Assembly: GCF_024700075.1 (NCBI RefSeq)
Contig: NZ_JAJONE010000001.1
Coordinates: forward strand, 1,950,001 to 2,014,000
Length of the DNA stretch: 64,000 nucleotides
Origin: Hymenobacter sp. J193
Lineage (GTDB): Bacteria; Bacteroidota; Bacteroidia; Cytophagales; Hymenobacteraceae
Direction: 5' to 3'
The first letter of the stretch is position 1, and the number at the start of each line of letters is the position of its first letter. This document shows positions 18,962-28,315 of the stretch, piece after piece. A model generated the notes under the pieces. The model did not search any database. It was not told the DNA's origin and saw only the letters and a list, made by a program, of their open reading frames with translations. The position numbers were made by a program, and so were the translations under genes.

Positions 18962-19768
18962 TTAGCTGGTAGCCCGCATGGCGTTCAGCATGTTGCCGTA
19001 CACGCGGTTGAGCGAGGTCAGGTTGGACGTCAGGCTCGTTACTTCCTGCTTGAACTGCTCGGTTTCTTTGCCGGCTTCGGTCAGGTTCTCCATAGCCTGG
19101 CTCAGCGTACCGTAGAACTTGTTCATGGACTTGAGGTGCGTGTTGGCATCCTGCAGTTCCATTTCGTACACCGCATTCAGCGCGCCCAGGTTCTTGGTTA
19201 CGTTCTGCACCTGCAGGTGATACTCCTTGGCATCCGAGGTAGCATTCGACATAGCCGAAATAGCATCTACCGTATTCGAGTAAGCCACGTTGATGCGCTC
19301 CAGCGACTGAGCAGCGGTGCGCACTTTAGCCGTGTATTCGTCCGTTACGTTGGTAGCCTCACCCAGCGAAGAAAGCTGCTGCGTGGTAGTGCTCAAGCGG
19401 TTCAGGCCGGCACCCAGCGAGGAAATAGCTTCGGGCGTTACGTTGGCGTCTTTCAGCATATCGTCCAGCTTGCGGGTCAGGCCTTTGCTGTTCGATTCCG
19501 CCGCAAAGCTAGCGTTGCCGGTAGAGGGGTCATAGCCTTCGCTCAACTCCGGGTATACCAGCGACCAGTCGGGGTCTTTATGCTGGGGCTGGAAAGCGCT
19601 AAGGGCAAAGATGAGGGCTTCCGTGCCCAAACCCACGATGAGCATTACGTCAGCGTAATCCCAGTGCTGAATTTTAAACAATGCGCCTACGATTACTACT
19701 GCTGCACCCAGACCGTAGATCTTCGGCATTAATACGTCATACAGGAAACTGCCGCCTTTTTGTGCCAT
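18962..19768 (-). CDS. gldL: Type IX secretion motor protein GldL (PorL)
   Basis: GldL is the pentameric stator-like inner-membrane partner of GldM, analogous to MotA. The 268-residue protein begins with two membrane helices (about 12-28 and 38-59) carrying the family residues in KIYGLGAAVVIVGALFKIQH and the glutamate in LIVGLGTEALIFALSAF. A long cytoplasmic helical domain (about 95-268) follows. Length and order are normal. It lies between gldK and gldM with 57-59 base gaps. Confidence 0.95.
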   Translation of the reverse strand: MAQKGGSFLYDVLMPKIYGLGAAVVIVGALFKIQHWDYADVMLIVGLGTEALIFALSAFQPQHKDPDWSLVYPELSEGYDPSTGNASFAAESNSKGLTRKLDDMLKDANVTPEAISSLGAGLNRLSTTTQQLSSLGEATNVTDEYTAKVRTAAQSLERINVAYSNTVDAISAMSNATSDAKEYHLQVQNVTKNLGALNAVYEMELQDANTHLKSMNKFYGTLSQAMENLTEAGKETEQFKQEVTSLTSNLTSLNRVYGNMLNAMRATS

Positions 19769-19827
19769 TGTACTTGTGTTGTTGGTGAAATTGGAGTTGT
19801 TGAAAACACTAAGAGAGTAAAGCGGAC

Positions 19828-20847
19828 TTAGTTCAAAGAGGTGTTGGTACCCATACCAATCTGAATCATTGCCGTCCGGAAGCCAATGTACGAACGGGCC
19901 GAATCCTGATATTCGAAGTTACGTGTACCGGTTTCGAGGAAGTAAGCAATGTCTTTCCAAGAGCCGCCGCGTACTACTTTGCGGGGTTCGTTGTCATCGG
20001 GGTTGGTTGGGTTCAAGTCCCACACCACGGGTACCGAGGCTTCCATGTAGGCGTCGTCGCACCATTCGGACACGTTACCCGACATATCATAGAGGCCGAA
20101 ATCATTCGGGAAGTACGAGCCTACTGCGGAAGTATAAGCAGCACCATCCGAGGCATAGTCGCCACGGCCGGGCTTGAAGTTAGCTAGCATACAGCCGTTC
20201 TGGTTGCGCAGGTATGGGCCACCCCAGGGATACGTAGCCAGGTCGCGGCCGCCACGGGCGGCGTACTCCCACTCAGCCTCGGAGGGCAGGCGGAAGTTAG
20301 GCGTGGGAGCCAGGCCCAGTTCTTCGTTCGAAGCGTTTTTGTTTTTGGTGCGCCAGTTGCAGAAATACTTGGCCGCAAACCAGTCGACGCCCACCACCGG
20401 GTAATCGTCGAAAGCAGGGTGCGTGTAGTAGTACTCCATCAGCGGGTCGCCCATGTGATACGTGAAGTCACGCACCCAAACAGTGGAGTCGGGGTACAGT
20501 TCCGTCATCACGTATTCTTCGCCGAGCACGTCAATCGAGTCCTGCCGGATGGCGTCCATGAACTGACGGTACTCATTGTTGGTGATTTCCGTCTCATCCA
20601 TGTAGAAGCCGGCAATGGTTACCTGCTTGTTCATGTTTACCATGGAGGCCGAAATATCCTGGTCAGTCTGACCCATGTGGAACGTGCCGCCGGGGCAGGG
20701 CACCATGCCAAAAGGCACTTCCTGCGGGTTGAATTCCGGGCGGTCTTCGGAGCCAATCAGGTCACCCTGCGGCCCTTTGCCAAAACCACAGCTTCCCAAC
20801 AACAGGGCCGAAGCAGCAACGAGAGGAAATAAGAAAAGCTTGTTCAT
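19828..20847 (-). CDS. gldK: Type IX secretion lipoprotein GldK (PorK)
   Basis: GldK is an outer-membrane lipoprotein forming a periplasmic ring with GldN. I chose the ATG at 20847 because it gives a signal peptide with lipobox LLGSC (Cys 20); an upstream extension to 20925 adds non-signal residues. The 339-residue product has the formylglycine-generating-enzyme/sulfatase-modifying fold: CPGGTFHMGQTD, MDETEITNNEYRQF, FRLPSEAEWEYAARGG and the C-terminal VRGGSWKD. In GldK this fold is structural, not catalytic (family knowledge). It heads the gldKLMN operon, with a good promoter match about 60 bases upstream. Confidence 0.95.
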   Translation of the reverse strand: MNKLFLFPLVAASALLLGSCGFGKGPQGDLIGSEDRPEFNPQEVPFGMVPCPGGTFHMGQTDQDISASMVNMNKQVTIAGFYMDETEITNNEYRQFMDAIRQDSIDVLGEEYVMTELYPDSTVWVRDFTYHMGDPLMEYYYTHPAFDDYPVVGVDWFAAKYFCNWRTKNKNASNEELGLAPTPNFRLPSEAEWEYAARGGRDLATYPWGGPYLRNQNGCMLANFKPGRGDYASDGAAYTSAVGSYFPNDFGLYDMSGNVSEWCDDAYMEASVPVVWDLNPTNPDDNEPRKVVRGGSWKDIAYFLETGTRNFEYQDSARSYIGFRTAMIQIGMGTNTSLN

Positions 20848-20907
20848 AGTCCGGAAGCGAAAGACTTGTGAGGCGCGATACCCAAAGATTACAATTTTTG
20901 CAGCAGG

Positions 20908-20938
20908 CAAATTTAATGTGTTCAACTCTTGTACGCAA
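20908..20938 (-). promoter_or_regulatory. Promoter of the gldKLMN operon
   Basis: On the minus strand a TTG (plus-strand CAA at 20936-20938) is followed after 20 bases by TAAATTTG (20908-20915). This matches the Bacteroidota sigma-A pattern TTG-N19-TAnnTTTG. The predicted start would give a leader of about 55 bases before the gldK ATG. Confidence 0.6.
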
Positions 20939-21083
20939 GTATTTCGTTCAACTTCACGTAGCTAGCCGCGAATACCGGTTTATACGGGTTAAAATGAAGG
21001 GGGTCAAGGTTCTTCGAAAACTTAAACCGACTGCTTGTTTTACCTTCATTCAACGGCAGAAAAGGCCGAATCACGCTTGAAGC

Positions 21084-22079
21084 CTAGAAACTGTAACGTG
21101 GAGTGCGAATGGCCGGGCGAGAGATACTGACAGGGCGTGGCAGGCGGTAAGAGAGCATAATCTCATGTGAGCTAAACGCACGCGCTTCTTGATTAAATGC
21201 AATAAAATCAAAAGCGTACCCCACTCGCAGAGCATTGTCTTTAGTGAAACTCGCTCCCAGCATTCCCTGGAACGACTCCTGAAAACGATATCCAAGCCCT
21301 GCCCAATACTTGTCGTCAAGCGTAGCACGCCCGCCTAGTTCGAACGAAGTACTTTTTTGCGAAAACTTGCCCCCATCCCCTACTTTACCCGGCAATACCA
21401 TCTTCACTAAAGCACTGGGTGTTACCACAACGGAAGGTGTAGCTTCAATATTATATCCCAGCGTGAGATATGCATGGTTCTCGCCCGTTACGGACGAGGC
21501 CGTATTGCCATCAACATTCTGGAACTGGTACTTCGACCGAAGCAGGTTGTTTACGCTTAGCCCGGCATAGAGCTTTTCAGACTCGTACCACACCCCGGTA
21601 CCCAGATCAAACTTTCTATCGGCGCTTTCATTGGGCACAGCCGGGTCTCCCTCTTCGGCAGGCCGGTATGTGCCTTTTCCAAGATGGGTGTAGATTCCCT
21701 GGACACCGATTCCCAGCTTTCCTTCCCCTATGGTTATATGGTAGGCGTAAGAAACGTTAGCCGTGGTTATTTTGGTTTCCGCAATACGGTCACGATATAA
21801 AACTGCTCCTAGCCCGCCATGCAGGAACTTTACGGGCACTGAGGCCGACAACAGATAGGTTTGTGGGGAGCCACCCGCATCTTCCGGCAAAGTAGCCTGA
21901 TATCCCAAATATTGGTAGCGGCCTATAGTAGTAATTTCCCCATATCCTTTCACGCCCGCGTAGGCAGGGTTCAGGTATATACCATTAAAGCCATAGTGCG
22001 TAAACTGGGGCTGCTGCTGAGCCAGCGCCGAGCCAGTTGCCAGACAGGCCAATGTACCAATCAGTACTGGAACCCTCAT
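21084..22079 (-). CDS. PorP/SprF family type IX secretion membrane protein
   Basis: PorP/SprF proteins are outer-membrane beta-barrels of type IX secretion; SprF variants assist particular substrates or bind PorE. The 331-residue protein has a signal peptide (MRVPVLIGTLACLATGSALA), the family start QPQFTHYGFNGIYLNPAYAG, and alternating beta strands to the end. Start at ATG 22079 is preferred to 22136, since it yields the signal peptide directly. It is upstream of gldK in the same orientation with a 236-base gap containing the gldK promoter. Confidence 0.9.
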   Translation of the reverse strand: MRVPVLIGTLACLATGSALAQQQPQFTHYGFNGIYLNPAYAGVKGYGEITTIGRYQYLGYQATLPEDAGGSPQTYLLSASVPVKFLHGGLGAVLYRDRIAETKITTANVSYAYHITIGEGKLGIGVQGIYTHLGKGTYRPAEEGDPAVPNESADRKFDLGTGVWYESEKLYAGLSVNNLLRSKYQFQNVDGNTASSVTGENHAYLTLGYNIEATPSVVVTPSALVKMVLPGKVGDGGKFSQKSTSFELGGRATLDDKYWAGLGYRFQESFQGMLGASFTKDNALRVGYAFDFIAFNQEARAFSSHEIMLSYRLPRPVSISRPAIRTPRYSF

Positions 22080-22133
22080 AGTTGTGTTCGAATAGGACCG
22101 TATTACGTGAAAAGTGGGACAGGGCTGCTCTAC

Positions 22134-22141
22134 CAAATGTA
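22134..22141 (-). promoter_or_regulatory. Candidate -7 element for the PorP/SprF gene
   Basis: The minus strand reads TACATTTG, matching TAnnTTTG, 54 bases before the ATG. A clear -33 TTG was not found. Confidence 0.35.
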
Positions 22142-22210
22142 ACGAAAAAGGTCATTACACTGGCTCAGGGCAGCTGGCCCACTCTTCAACGGAAAACGCG
22201 GATAGTTAGT

Positions 22211-23029
22211 CTATTTATTTGCCTTGGCTTTTGCATTTGCCTGGGCACCGCTGTGCAGCAGGATATACTGCTCTATAGCCCCGGTCATGGAAGGCGCATT
22301 TGGGTGCGGTGCCTGGATGTCAAGCTCCAGGCCGGCATCAATGACGGCTTTGGCCGTGGTGGGGCCAAACGCCGCGATGCGCGTTCCATTCTGCGTGAAG
22401 TCGGGAAAGTTGATAAACAGGGAGCTGATACCCGACGGGCTGAAGAAAGCAATGCAGTCATACTTCACATCCGAGAGGTCCGACAGGTCGCTGGCGACGG
22501 TGCGGTAGATAACGGCTTCGGTGAATTTGAAGCCATTGGCCCGCATGAACTCCGGAATATCATCCTTGCGGATATCCGAGCACGGATACAGGAATTTCTC
22601 GCCCTTGTGCTTCTTGATGACATCAAACAAATCGGCAGCCGTGCGCTGACCCACGAAGAGCTTACGCTTGCGCAGTACAATGTACTTCTGCAGGTAATTG
22701 GCCGTCTGCTCCGAAATACAGAAGTATTTCATTTCCGCCGGCATCTCAATCTTTGCCTCCTGACAGATGCGGAAGAAATGGTCGACGGCATTGCGGCTGG
22801 TGAAGATAACGGCCGTATGCTCCTGAATATTGACTTTCTCTTTACGAAAATCCTTATAGGGAACCGGATCAACCTGGATGAATTCCCGAAAATCTACTTT
22901 AATGCCGTATTTCTCCGCAATGGCAAAATAGGGTGATACGTCTCCTGTCGGCTTGGGCTGGGTGACCAGTATGCTCGCGATGCGCTTCGCGTGGCGGCCA
23001 GTTCCCGGTTGCTCTTTGCTGTCGGCCAT
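22211..23029 (-). CDS. hemD: Uroporphyrinogen-III synthase
   Basis: HemD closes hydroxymethylbilane with inversion of ring D in haem and sirohaem synthesis. The 272-residue protein shows the two-lobed family pattern: ILVTQPKPTGDVSPYFAIAE at the start, AVIFTSRNAVDHFFRIC, and FFSPSGISSLFINFPDF with IAAFGPTTAKAVIDAGLELD near the end. The Lys-rich last residues (AQANAKAKANK) are unusual and probably disordered. The sequence is divergent, as normal for HemD. It is co-directional with the DUF4271 gene, 99 bases away. Confidence 0.88.
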   Translation of the reverse strand: MADSKEQPGTGRHAKRIASILVTQPKPTGDVSPYFAIAEKYGIKVDFREFIQVDPVPYKDFRKEKVNIQEHTAVIFTSRNAVDHFFRICQEAKIEMPAEMKYFCISEQTANYLQKYIVLRKRKLFVGQRTAADLFDVIKKHKGEKFLYPCSDIRKDDIPEFMRANGFKFTEAVIYRTVASDLSDLSDVKYDCIAFFSPSGISSLFINFPDFTQNGTRIAAFGPTTAKAVIDAGLELDIQAPHPNAPSMTGAIEQYILLHSGAQANAKAKANK

Positions 23030-23128
23030 GGTAAGAAAAAAAGGTAAAACTAGGCAATAAGGAGAATGAGAAAGAAGCGAAAAGTCTGGGTGGCACCTTG
23101 CCGGAAAGACGGGAAAGCAGTTTAAATG

Positions 23129-24280
23129 CTAGAAAACAATCAGCTTTAGTAGAATAACGAGGGGTATAACTTCCGTGGCGCAAAGGTACGAAAACAAATG
23201 TAGATTCAGTACCGACGACTTACGATGCAGGGTGAGGGCAATGCGGACTACTGTGGCCACTAACAGAAAGGTAATCACCCCATTGGAAAGCCACAGAACC
23301 ACAGCCGGCGCGGCCGTATTAAGGGTGAGGTAGATGATGACAACGAAGGGAAGAGCCAGCCCGATCAGCAGAATGGTGCGCACAAACTCGCGGTACTGCA
23401 CCGTAACCAACGGCAGCACGTCGAAAATGTAGCCCATGAAGGAAATGTATGGGTATTTCAACAGCACGAATGCCAGTACCAACCCAGTATATAGCAACAC
23501 CCGCAACACAATGGCCGACTCCGGCACATTGAACAGTTGGCGCAAAATGAGGACGTTCTGCAGGCTGGTATGCACAGCCACCAGTAGCAGGGCAAACGAC
23601 AGGGAGAATACTACCAACAGCAGCAAGTTGAGCCAGGTAGCAGTAGGCTTGATCAGAAAATCCTGGTCGGCGGAATTGTTCAGAAAGCTTCGGAGCTCAT
23701 AAATCCGACTAAAGCCCGGCCGGTACGTAACGCGCACGCCCCCGTAGAGCAGCCCCAGCAACAGCAGAAAGCACACGTAGGCATTGTGGTAGCCCAGCAC
23801 TCGCTCCTGCGGCAGTAAGGGGGCCACCGCGTGCTTGCTCCGAGCTACAGGCACGGGTTCCACATCCACAAACGACGCGTAGGCGGGCGGCGTAGTAGGA
23901 TGCCAGACGCACAGCAGGTGCTTCGCTGTGAGGCCCGTAGCGGGGACAAAGCGCGCCAGATCCAGCGTATAGGAACCCGCCTCGGGTGCAGTGAAAACAA
24001 GCTGGTTGTCGAGAAAAAGGCTAAGGTTCTGAAGCGCGGTAAAAGAAATAACCGTGGGCTGACCGGGCTGCAGGCTAACCCATTGATAATAGGCGCGGCT
24101 GGGTTGATGGTAGCCCGCCAAATACAGCGTCAGCCGGTTCTGGCCCGGCTTGTAAATCAGCCAGTCGGCTGAGAGGCCGACGGGGGGCGGGGGCGGCAAT
24201 GGGCGGTATTCGGCCGCACGTCCCGGCATTGCTGCCAGCAGAAGCCAGCCTACCAGCAGTGCGAGTTGCCGCCAGTTCAT
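23129..24280 (-). CDS. DUF4271 family membrane protein
   Basis: This Bacteroidota-specific protein of unknown function is typically encoded beside hemD. The 383-residue product begins with a signal peptide (MNWRQLALLVGWLLLAAMPG), then an extracytoplasmic beta-rich domain of about 150 residues. Six or seven membrane helices follow from about residue 175 to the end, with the conserved-looking patch KYPYISFMGYIFDVLPLVTV. The ATG at 24280 is favoured by the signal peptide. The gap to the upstream WecA-type gene is only 19 bases, suggesting an operon. No function is proposed. Confidence 0.8.
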   Translation of the reverse strand: MNWRQLALLVGWLLLAAMPGRAAEYRPLPPPPPVGLSADWLIYKPGQNRLTLYLAGYHQPSRAYYQWVSLQPGQPTVISFTALQNLSLFLDNQLVFTAPEAGSYTLDLARFVPATGLTAKHLLCVWHPTTPPAYASFVDVEPVPVARSKHAVAPLLPQERVLGYHNAYVCFLLLLGLLYGGVRVTYRPGFSRIYELRSFLNNSADQDFLIKPTATWLNLLLLVVFSLSFALLLVAVHTSLQNVLILRQLFNVPESAIVLRVLLYTGLVLAFVLLKYPYISFMGYIFDVLPLVTVQYREFVRTILLIGLALPFVVIIYLTLNTAAPAVVLWLSNGVITFLLVATVVRIALTLHRKSSVLNLHLFSYLCATEVIPLVILLKLIVF

Positions 24281-24299
24281 ACGGAAAAGAGGAATCAGC

Positions 24300-25354
24300 T
24301 TAGGAAGCCACCCGCTGCCGGGCACTTCTGCTCTGGTACACGCCCAGAAATATGCTCAACCCCAGCGAAAAAACTACCAGTCCACCAATCAGCCAGGTAT
24401 TGCCCAAGTAGGCAAAGTTGATGACGAACAGAATAACCACTAAGTTCAGCAGGGCAAGCAGCATAACGGTGCTGATCTGCTGGAAGCCCATGGCCAAGAT
24501 GCGGTGGTGAATGTGGTTTTTATCGGGGGAGAAAGGCGAGCGGCCCGCCATCATGCGCACAATAAACACGCGGATGGTATCAAACAGCGGCACGAACAGC
24601 ACGCCCACGGCCACTGATGGCGCCGAAGTGGGAAACGGCTGACGCATCTCAATGAACTGAATGGTGAGAAACGACACGATAAAGCCGCAGACCAAGGAGC
24701 CAGTGTCACCCATGAAAATGGTGGCCCGGTGGAAGTTGTAGCGCAGAAAGCCCAGCATACCCCCAATCACGCAGATAGACACGAAAGCATAGTTCCCGTA
24801 GGTGGCACCACCGTAGCGGTAGAAGTAATACCCGAACGTGCTGACGATGATGAGCACAATACTACCTGCCAGTCCGTCGAGACCATCAATGAGGTTGATG
24901 GCGTTGGTGATGCCCACAATCACGAAGAAAGTGAAGGCGTAGCTGATGCCGATGGGCAGCTCATGAATGCCCAGAATACCCTGGAAGCTGGTCAGGCGGA
25001 TGTCGGCCATAATCATGACCACACCGGTAGCAAGCAGCTGGCCCACAAATTTTTTGGAAACCGAAATGCTGACCAGGTCATCCTTGAGGCCCACAAAAAA
25101 CAGGATGATACAGCCAGCCAGCAGCTGCTGCACCCCATGTTCGAGGTTGGCGAAGATGGTAAGCGCCGACATAAACCCGGCAAACACGGCCACTCCCCCA
25201 GGCGCGGCGTCAGGGACTCGTGCACAGTGCGCACGTTGGGGGTATCGAGCATATTCTTCAGGTGGGCGATATAAATGATGGACGGCACCGCGAACAATGC
25301 CACCAAAAACGCCCAGAGAAAAGAGAGGCCCAGAGAAATACCGAGTGGATTCAT
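24300..25354 (-). pseudogene. wecA: WecA/TagO-type undecaprenyl-phosphate sugar-1-phosphate transferase, frame interrupted
   Basis: Enzymes of this family move a HexNAc-1-phosphate from UDP-sugar to undecaprenyl phosphate at the start of surface glycan synthesis. The N-terminal part (MNPLGISLGLSFLWAFLVAL, TPNVRTVHESLTPRLG) and the main part (VAVFAGFMSALTIFANLEHG, NLIDGLDGLAGSIVLI, FMGDTGSLVCGFI, HIHHRILAMG) are in different frames. The catalytic Asp motifs NLIDGLDGLAG and MGDTGS and the HIHH motif are intact. The break is in a run of five G at about 25195-25199 on the minus strand; a sixth G gives RLGGVAVFAG and a normal protein of about 351 residues. A sequencing error is the likeliest cause. 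Confidence 0.85.
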
Positions 25355-25424
25355 AAATCAGAGCTCAAAGAGAAGCATTTACGCCAATGACAGCAATAGA
25401 GGATGTACTGTCTTGTTCTTTCTT

Positions 25425-25841
25425 TTAGTGGTGCAGAATACCTTCCTGGTTGAGCAGGGCTATATGGATGAGGTTGGCTGGCACAATGGAGTCGGGTACG
25501 AAGATGTATTTCTTATCGAAGATCTGCGTACCGCGGTAGTAACTCACCCAATACTGGTTGTTGAGGTGAAACAGCCCGGGGTCGATGGGCTCGATGGGTG
25601 CGGCGCTGTGGGCGGGCACTTCCAGCAACACGTGGCGCAATGTGGAGGTGCGCACGGCCTCGCCGTTGGGCTGGGTTCCGTAGCCGTTGGAGTTCACAAT
25701 GACGTTTTGTAGCGGGAAGTCGTTGTAGTTGAGCAGATACACCAGCCAGCCGGGCTGCCCATCCTCGGTAGCAGCCGCTTCATCGGGTACCACAGCCATG
25801 GCTACACCTTCTACCGGGTCAAACTGAATGTCCTCTTTCAT
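25425..25841 (-). CDS. Conserved hypothetical protein
   Basis: This 138-residue protein lacks a signal peptide or membrane segment and looks like a single soluble beta-rich domain (WLVYLLNYNDFPLQNVIV, then FHLNNQYWVSYYRGTQIFDK). Relatives occur widely in Bacteroidota; I recall some being labelled as phenylalanyl-tRNA synthetase subunit, but no synthetase motif is visible and that label should not be used. It overlaps nothing and starts 6 bases after the lipB stop, so it is probably translated from the lipB transcript. Confidence 0.7.
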   Translation of the reverse strand: MKEDIQFDPVEGVAMAVVPDEAAATEDGQPGWLVYLLNYNDFPLQNVIVNSNGYGTQPNGEAVRTSTLRHVLLEVPAHSAAPIEPIDPGLFHLNNQYWVSYYRGTQIFDKKYIFVPDSIVPANLIHIALLNQEGILHH

Positions 25842-25847
25842 AGCAAA

Positions 25848-26651
25848 TCAAACAGCATATTCGGCATTCAGCAACGTGGCCAGATGCGGGAGCAGGCGGT
25901 TTTCTACTTCCGTTACGGATATTTCGCGGCCCAACTCGCGCTGCATAGACGTTACGGCCTTGTCGGTGATGCCGCAGGGCACGATGTAGCCGAAGTACGT
26001 GAGGTCGGTATTGACGTTGAGGGCAAAGCCGTGCATGGTTACCCAGCGGCTGCACTTCACGCCCATTGCGCAGATTTTGCGCGGGTTGGGGGCACCTTCC
26101 TCGAAATCAAGCCACACCCCGGTAAGGCCCGCAATGCGCCCGGCTGACAGGCCATACTCGGCCAGCGTACGGATGACAGCTTCCTCCAGCACACGCAGGT
26201 AGCGGTGAATGTCGGTGAAGAAGTTGTCGAGGTCCAGGATGGGGTAGCCCACCAGCTGGCCGGGGCCATGAAAGGTAATGTCGCCGCCGCGGTTGATGCG
26301 GTGGAAGGTGGCCCCGTGCGCTGTCAGGGCATTTTCATCCAGCAACAGGTGCTCGGGCTTGCCGCTTTTGCCCAGCGTATATACCGGCGGGTGCTGGCAC
26401 AGCAGCAGATGGTTGGGCGTGAGCACCGGAGAATCGCCGGCTTCAGCGGCCGCGCGGTTGCGGGTTTTCAGGGCCAGCGTAGCCGCCAACAGCTCTTCCT
26501 GGTAATCCCAGGCAGTTTGGTACGCTACTGTGCCCAACCGCTCTACCTGCACCACCCTGTTTTGCCCGGGCTGCCGGATCCCCGCCGCAACGGGGGCCTC
26601 GGGGGCGGCTGCCGGAGGGGTTGTTACGCAGGTAGAAAGCAGAGAATTCAT
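25848..26651 (-). CDS. lipB: Octanoyltransferase (lipoate biosynthesis)
   Basis: LipB transfers octanoyl from acyl carrier protein to lipoyl domains of 2-oxoacid dehydrogenases and GcvH. The 267-residue protein shows the core [19 protein letters not shown], the catalytic lysine in KICAMGV and the catalytic cysteine in [15 protein letters not shown] chose the ATG at 26651; the first 35 or so residues (low complexity, Pro/Ala) precede the family domain and may be linker, so a later start is possible. It is divergent from yraN. Confidence 0.93.
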   Translation of the reverse strand: MNSLLSTCVTTPPAAAPEAPVAAGIRQPGQNRVVQVERLGTVAYQTAWDYQEELLAATLALKTRNRAAAEAGDSPVLTPNHLLLCQHPPVYTLGKSGKPEHLLLDENALTAHGATFHRINRGGDITFHGPGQLVGYPILDLDNFFTDIHRYLRVLEEAVIRTLAEYGLSAGRIAGLTGVWLDFEEGAPNPRKICAMGVKCSRWVTMHGFALNVNTDLTYFGYIVPCGITDKAVTSMQRELGREISVTEVENRLLPHLATLLNAEYAV

Positions 26652-26776
26652 GCGGGGAGCGTAGGGCGGGCCCTTCAGCAGGCAAGACGGACGCGGGTAA
26701 GGCCACCAGCCGAAACAACGGCTGATCAGACACTTTGGCAACGGCCGGGCTTGTTCCGCCGGGGCTAAATTCTCCG

Positions 26777-26784
26777 CAAAGGTA
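26777..26784 (-). promoter_or_regulatory. Candidate -7 element for lipB
   Basis: The minus strand reads TACCTTTG, an exact TAnnTTTG match, in the divergent gap between lipB and yraN. The same octamer occurs before the atpI-like gene. No clear -33 TTG is seen. Confidence 0.35.
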
Positions 26785-26844
26785 CTAGATTTAGCTCCAA
26801 TCTGTTTTGCACGCTATGGATTCCTGGCTTACGCGCTTGCCGGC

Positions 26845-27204
26845 ATGAGCAACGCGGCTCACCAACTCGGGGCGGCCGGCGAGGAAGCAGCCGCCGATTT
26901 TCTGCAGCAGCAGGGCTATACGGTGGTGCACCGGGGCTACCGCTACCGCCGCGCCGAGGTAGACCTGATTGTGCAGCGCGGGCAGGAGCTGCTAGTGTTT
27001 GTGGAGGTAAAAGCCCGCTCCGGCACGCAATACGGCTACCCCGAAACCTTCGTCACGGCGCGCAAGCAGCAGCTGTTTCGGCTGGCGGCCGAGCAAGTAC
27101 AGGAGGAGCTCAACTGGCCCAGCGACATCCGGTTCGACATCCTGGCCCTTACCCGCACCGCGCATGGTTTCCACATCGAGCACTTCGAGGATGCATTTTA
27201 TTGA
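26845..27204 (+). CDS. YraN family (UPF0102) nuclease-like protein
   Basis: YraN proteins have a PD-(D/E)XK nuclease-like fold and are linked to DNA uptake or repair, but their activity is not settled. The 119-residue protein has the full family pattern: GAAGEEAAADFLQQQGYTVV, RAEVDLIVQRGQELLVFVEV with KARSGTQYG, and a final FDILALTR strand. Asp and Glu plus the VEVKARS motif are present. It is a single gene between lipB and a lipoprotein gene. Confidence 0.88.
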   Translation: MSNAAHQLGAAGEEAAADFLQQQGYTVVHRGYRYRRAEVDLIVQRGQELLVFVEVKARSGTQYGYPETFVTARKQQLFRLAAEQVQEELNWPSDIRFDILALTRTAHGFHIEHFEDAFY

Positions 27205-27283
27205 ATGAACAAGTTATGGTCCTGCCGCAACTGATGCATGACGGGCAGCCATTCAGCCTTTAAAGCAGAAAGCTACTGACGCC

Positions 27284-28240
27284 CTAATTCCGGGCGCCGG
27301 GGCGGGAGTTGTCGGGCTTGCCGCGGTTGTCGAGCTTATCTTTCTCGAAGATCAGCACGGCGTTGCGGTTGTATTCCTTTATCAGCTCAGGCGTGGCTAC
27401 CTCGGGGTCATAGCCGGTTTCACCGTACTGGTACACGTAGTGGCGGCGGTTGCGGAAGCCCCAGTACTTCGTCCACTCCCCTACTTTCTTGCCGTTCTCA
27501 AACTGCCCGTCCCAGTCGCGCTGCCCGTTGTCGAGGTAGCGCACGTAGTCACCTTCCAGCTTGCCGTTCAGGTATGGAATGACCTCCTTAATCAACTTCT
27601 GCTCCCCATCATAGTAGGTAATGGCGGCGTCGCGTGGGAAGCCCATTTCGTAGTGGACTTTGCTGAGCAGGATGTTGTCCTTGTTGAACCGCTCCCAGCG
27701 CAGGTGGCGTGTGCCCACGGCGTAGTAGCCCGTTTCTACCACTTTGCCGCCCTGCATCTTCTTGTAAGGACCGTGCAGCACTTTATCAACGGCCGGATCA
27801 AGCTCGGTGGTGGCTTTGAAAATCTTCTTTTTGCGGGGGTTGAAGTAGTAGCGGGCCGGGGCGTAGGCGTTGGGCTGCTGGAAGGTTTTCAGGTAATAAA
27901 AAACCTCAATCACCTGGTTTTTGCCCTTTGGCCCCGACTTCGTGTAGCCGCGCTTGATTCGCTCTCCGAGGAAGATGTTCTTCTTTTTCTTTTTGGTTTT
28001 CCGCTGGGCCGTTTTTTCGCTTTCCTTGGCCTGCTTCTCCTGCTCCTTGGTCAGGGTCACGCGCTTGGCCACCAGGGAAGGTGAGCCCACCGTGTCGCGG
28101 GCGGTAGTGAGCGTGTCGGACAGACGGTTCTGGATGGCAGAGGCTTCCGGTTTACTATTGAACGATACCAGCTGAGGCGAGCAGGCTCCCAGGCCCAGCA
28201 TCAGCCCCAACCCTACGTACAGCAAACGAAACAGGCGCAT
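27284..28240 (-). CDS. Lipoprotein with MORN/YwqK-like repeats
   Basis: The 318-residue product has a lipoprotein signal peptide (lipobox LGAC, Cys 20), a lysine-rich linker (about 66-87, TKKKKKN), and C-terminal repeats of the MORN/YwqK type such as PYLNGKLEGDYVRYLDNGQR and FENGKKVGEWTKYWG. These repeats usually form beta-hairpin solenoids. A role in the cell envelope is likely; the precise function is unknown. It lies downstream of htpG, separated by a long hairpin. Confidence 0.75.
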   Translation of the reverse strand: MRLFRLLYVGLGLMLGLGACSPQLVSFNSKPEASAIQNRLSDTLTTARDTVGSPSLVAKRVTLTKEQEKQAKESEKTAQRKTKKKKKNIFLGERIKRGYTKSGPKGKNQVIEVFYYLKTFQQPNAYAPARYYFNPRKKKIFKATTELDPAVDKVLHGPYKKMQGGKVVETGYYAVGTRHLRWERFNKDNILLSKVHYEMGFPRDAAITYYDGEQKLIKEVIPYLNGKLEGDYVRYLDNGQRDWDGQFENGKKVGEWTKYWGFRNRRHYVYQYGETGYDPEVATPELIKEYNRNAVLIFEKDKLDNRGKPDNSRPGARN

Positions 28241-28315
28241 CGGCGAAAAGTGAAGTAGCTAGCGGACGATAAAACGTAAATATACCGACATATAGTGCCC
28301 TGCGATGAAATGGTG

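Noticed and set aside
25425..25841. Phenylalanyl-tRNA synthetase subunit label for the small protein after lipB
   Set aside because: The protein is far too short and has no synthetase motifs; the label is probably a propagated error.
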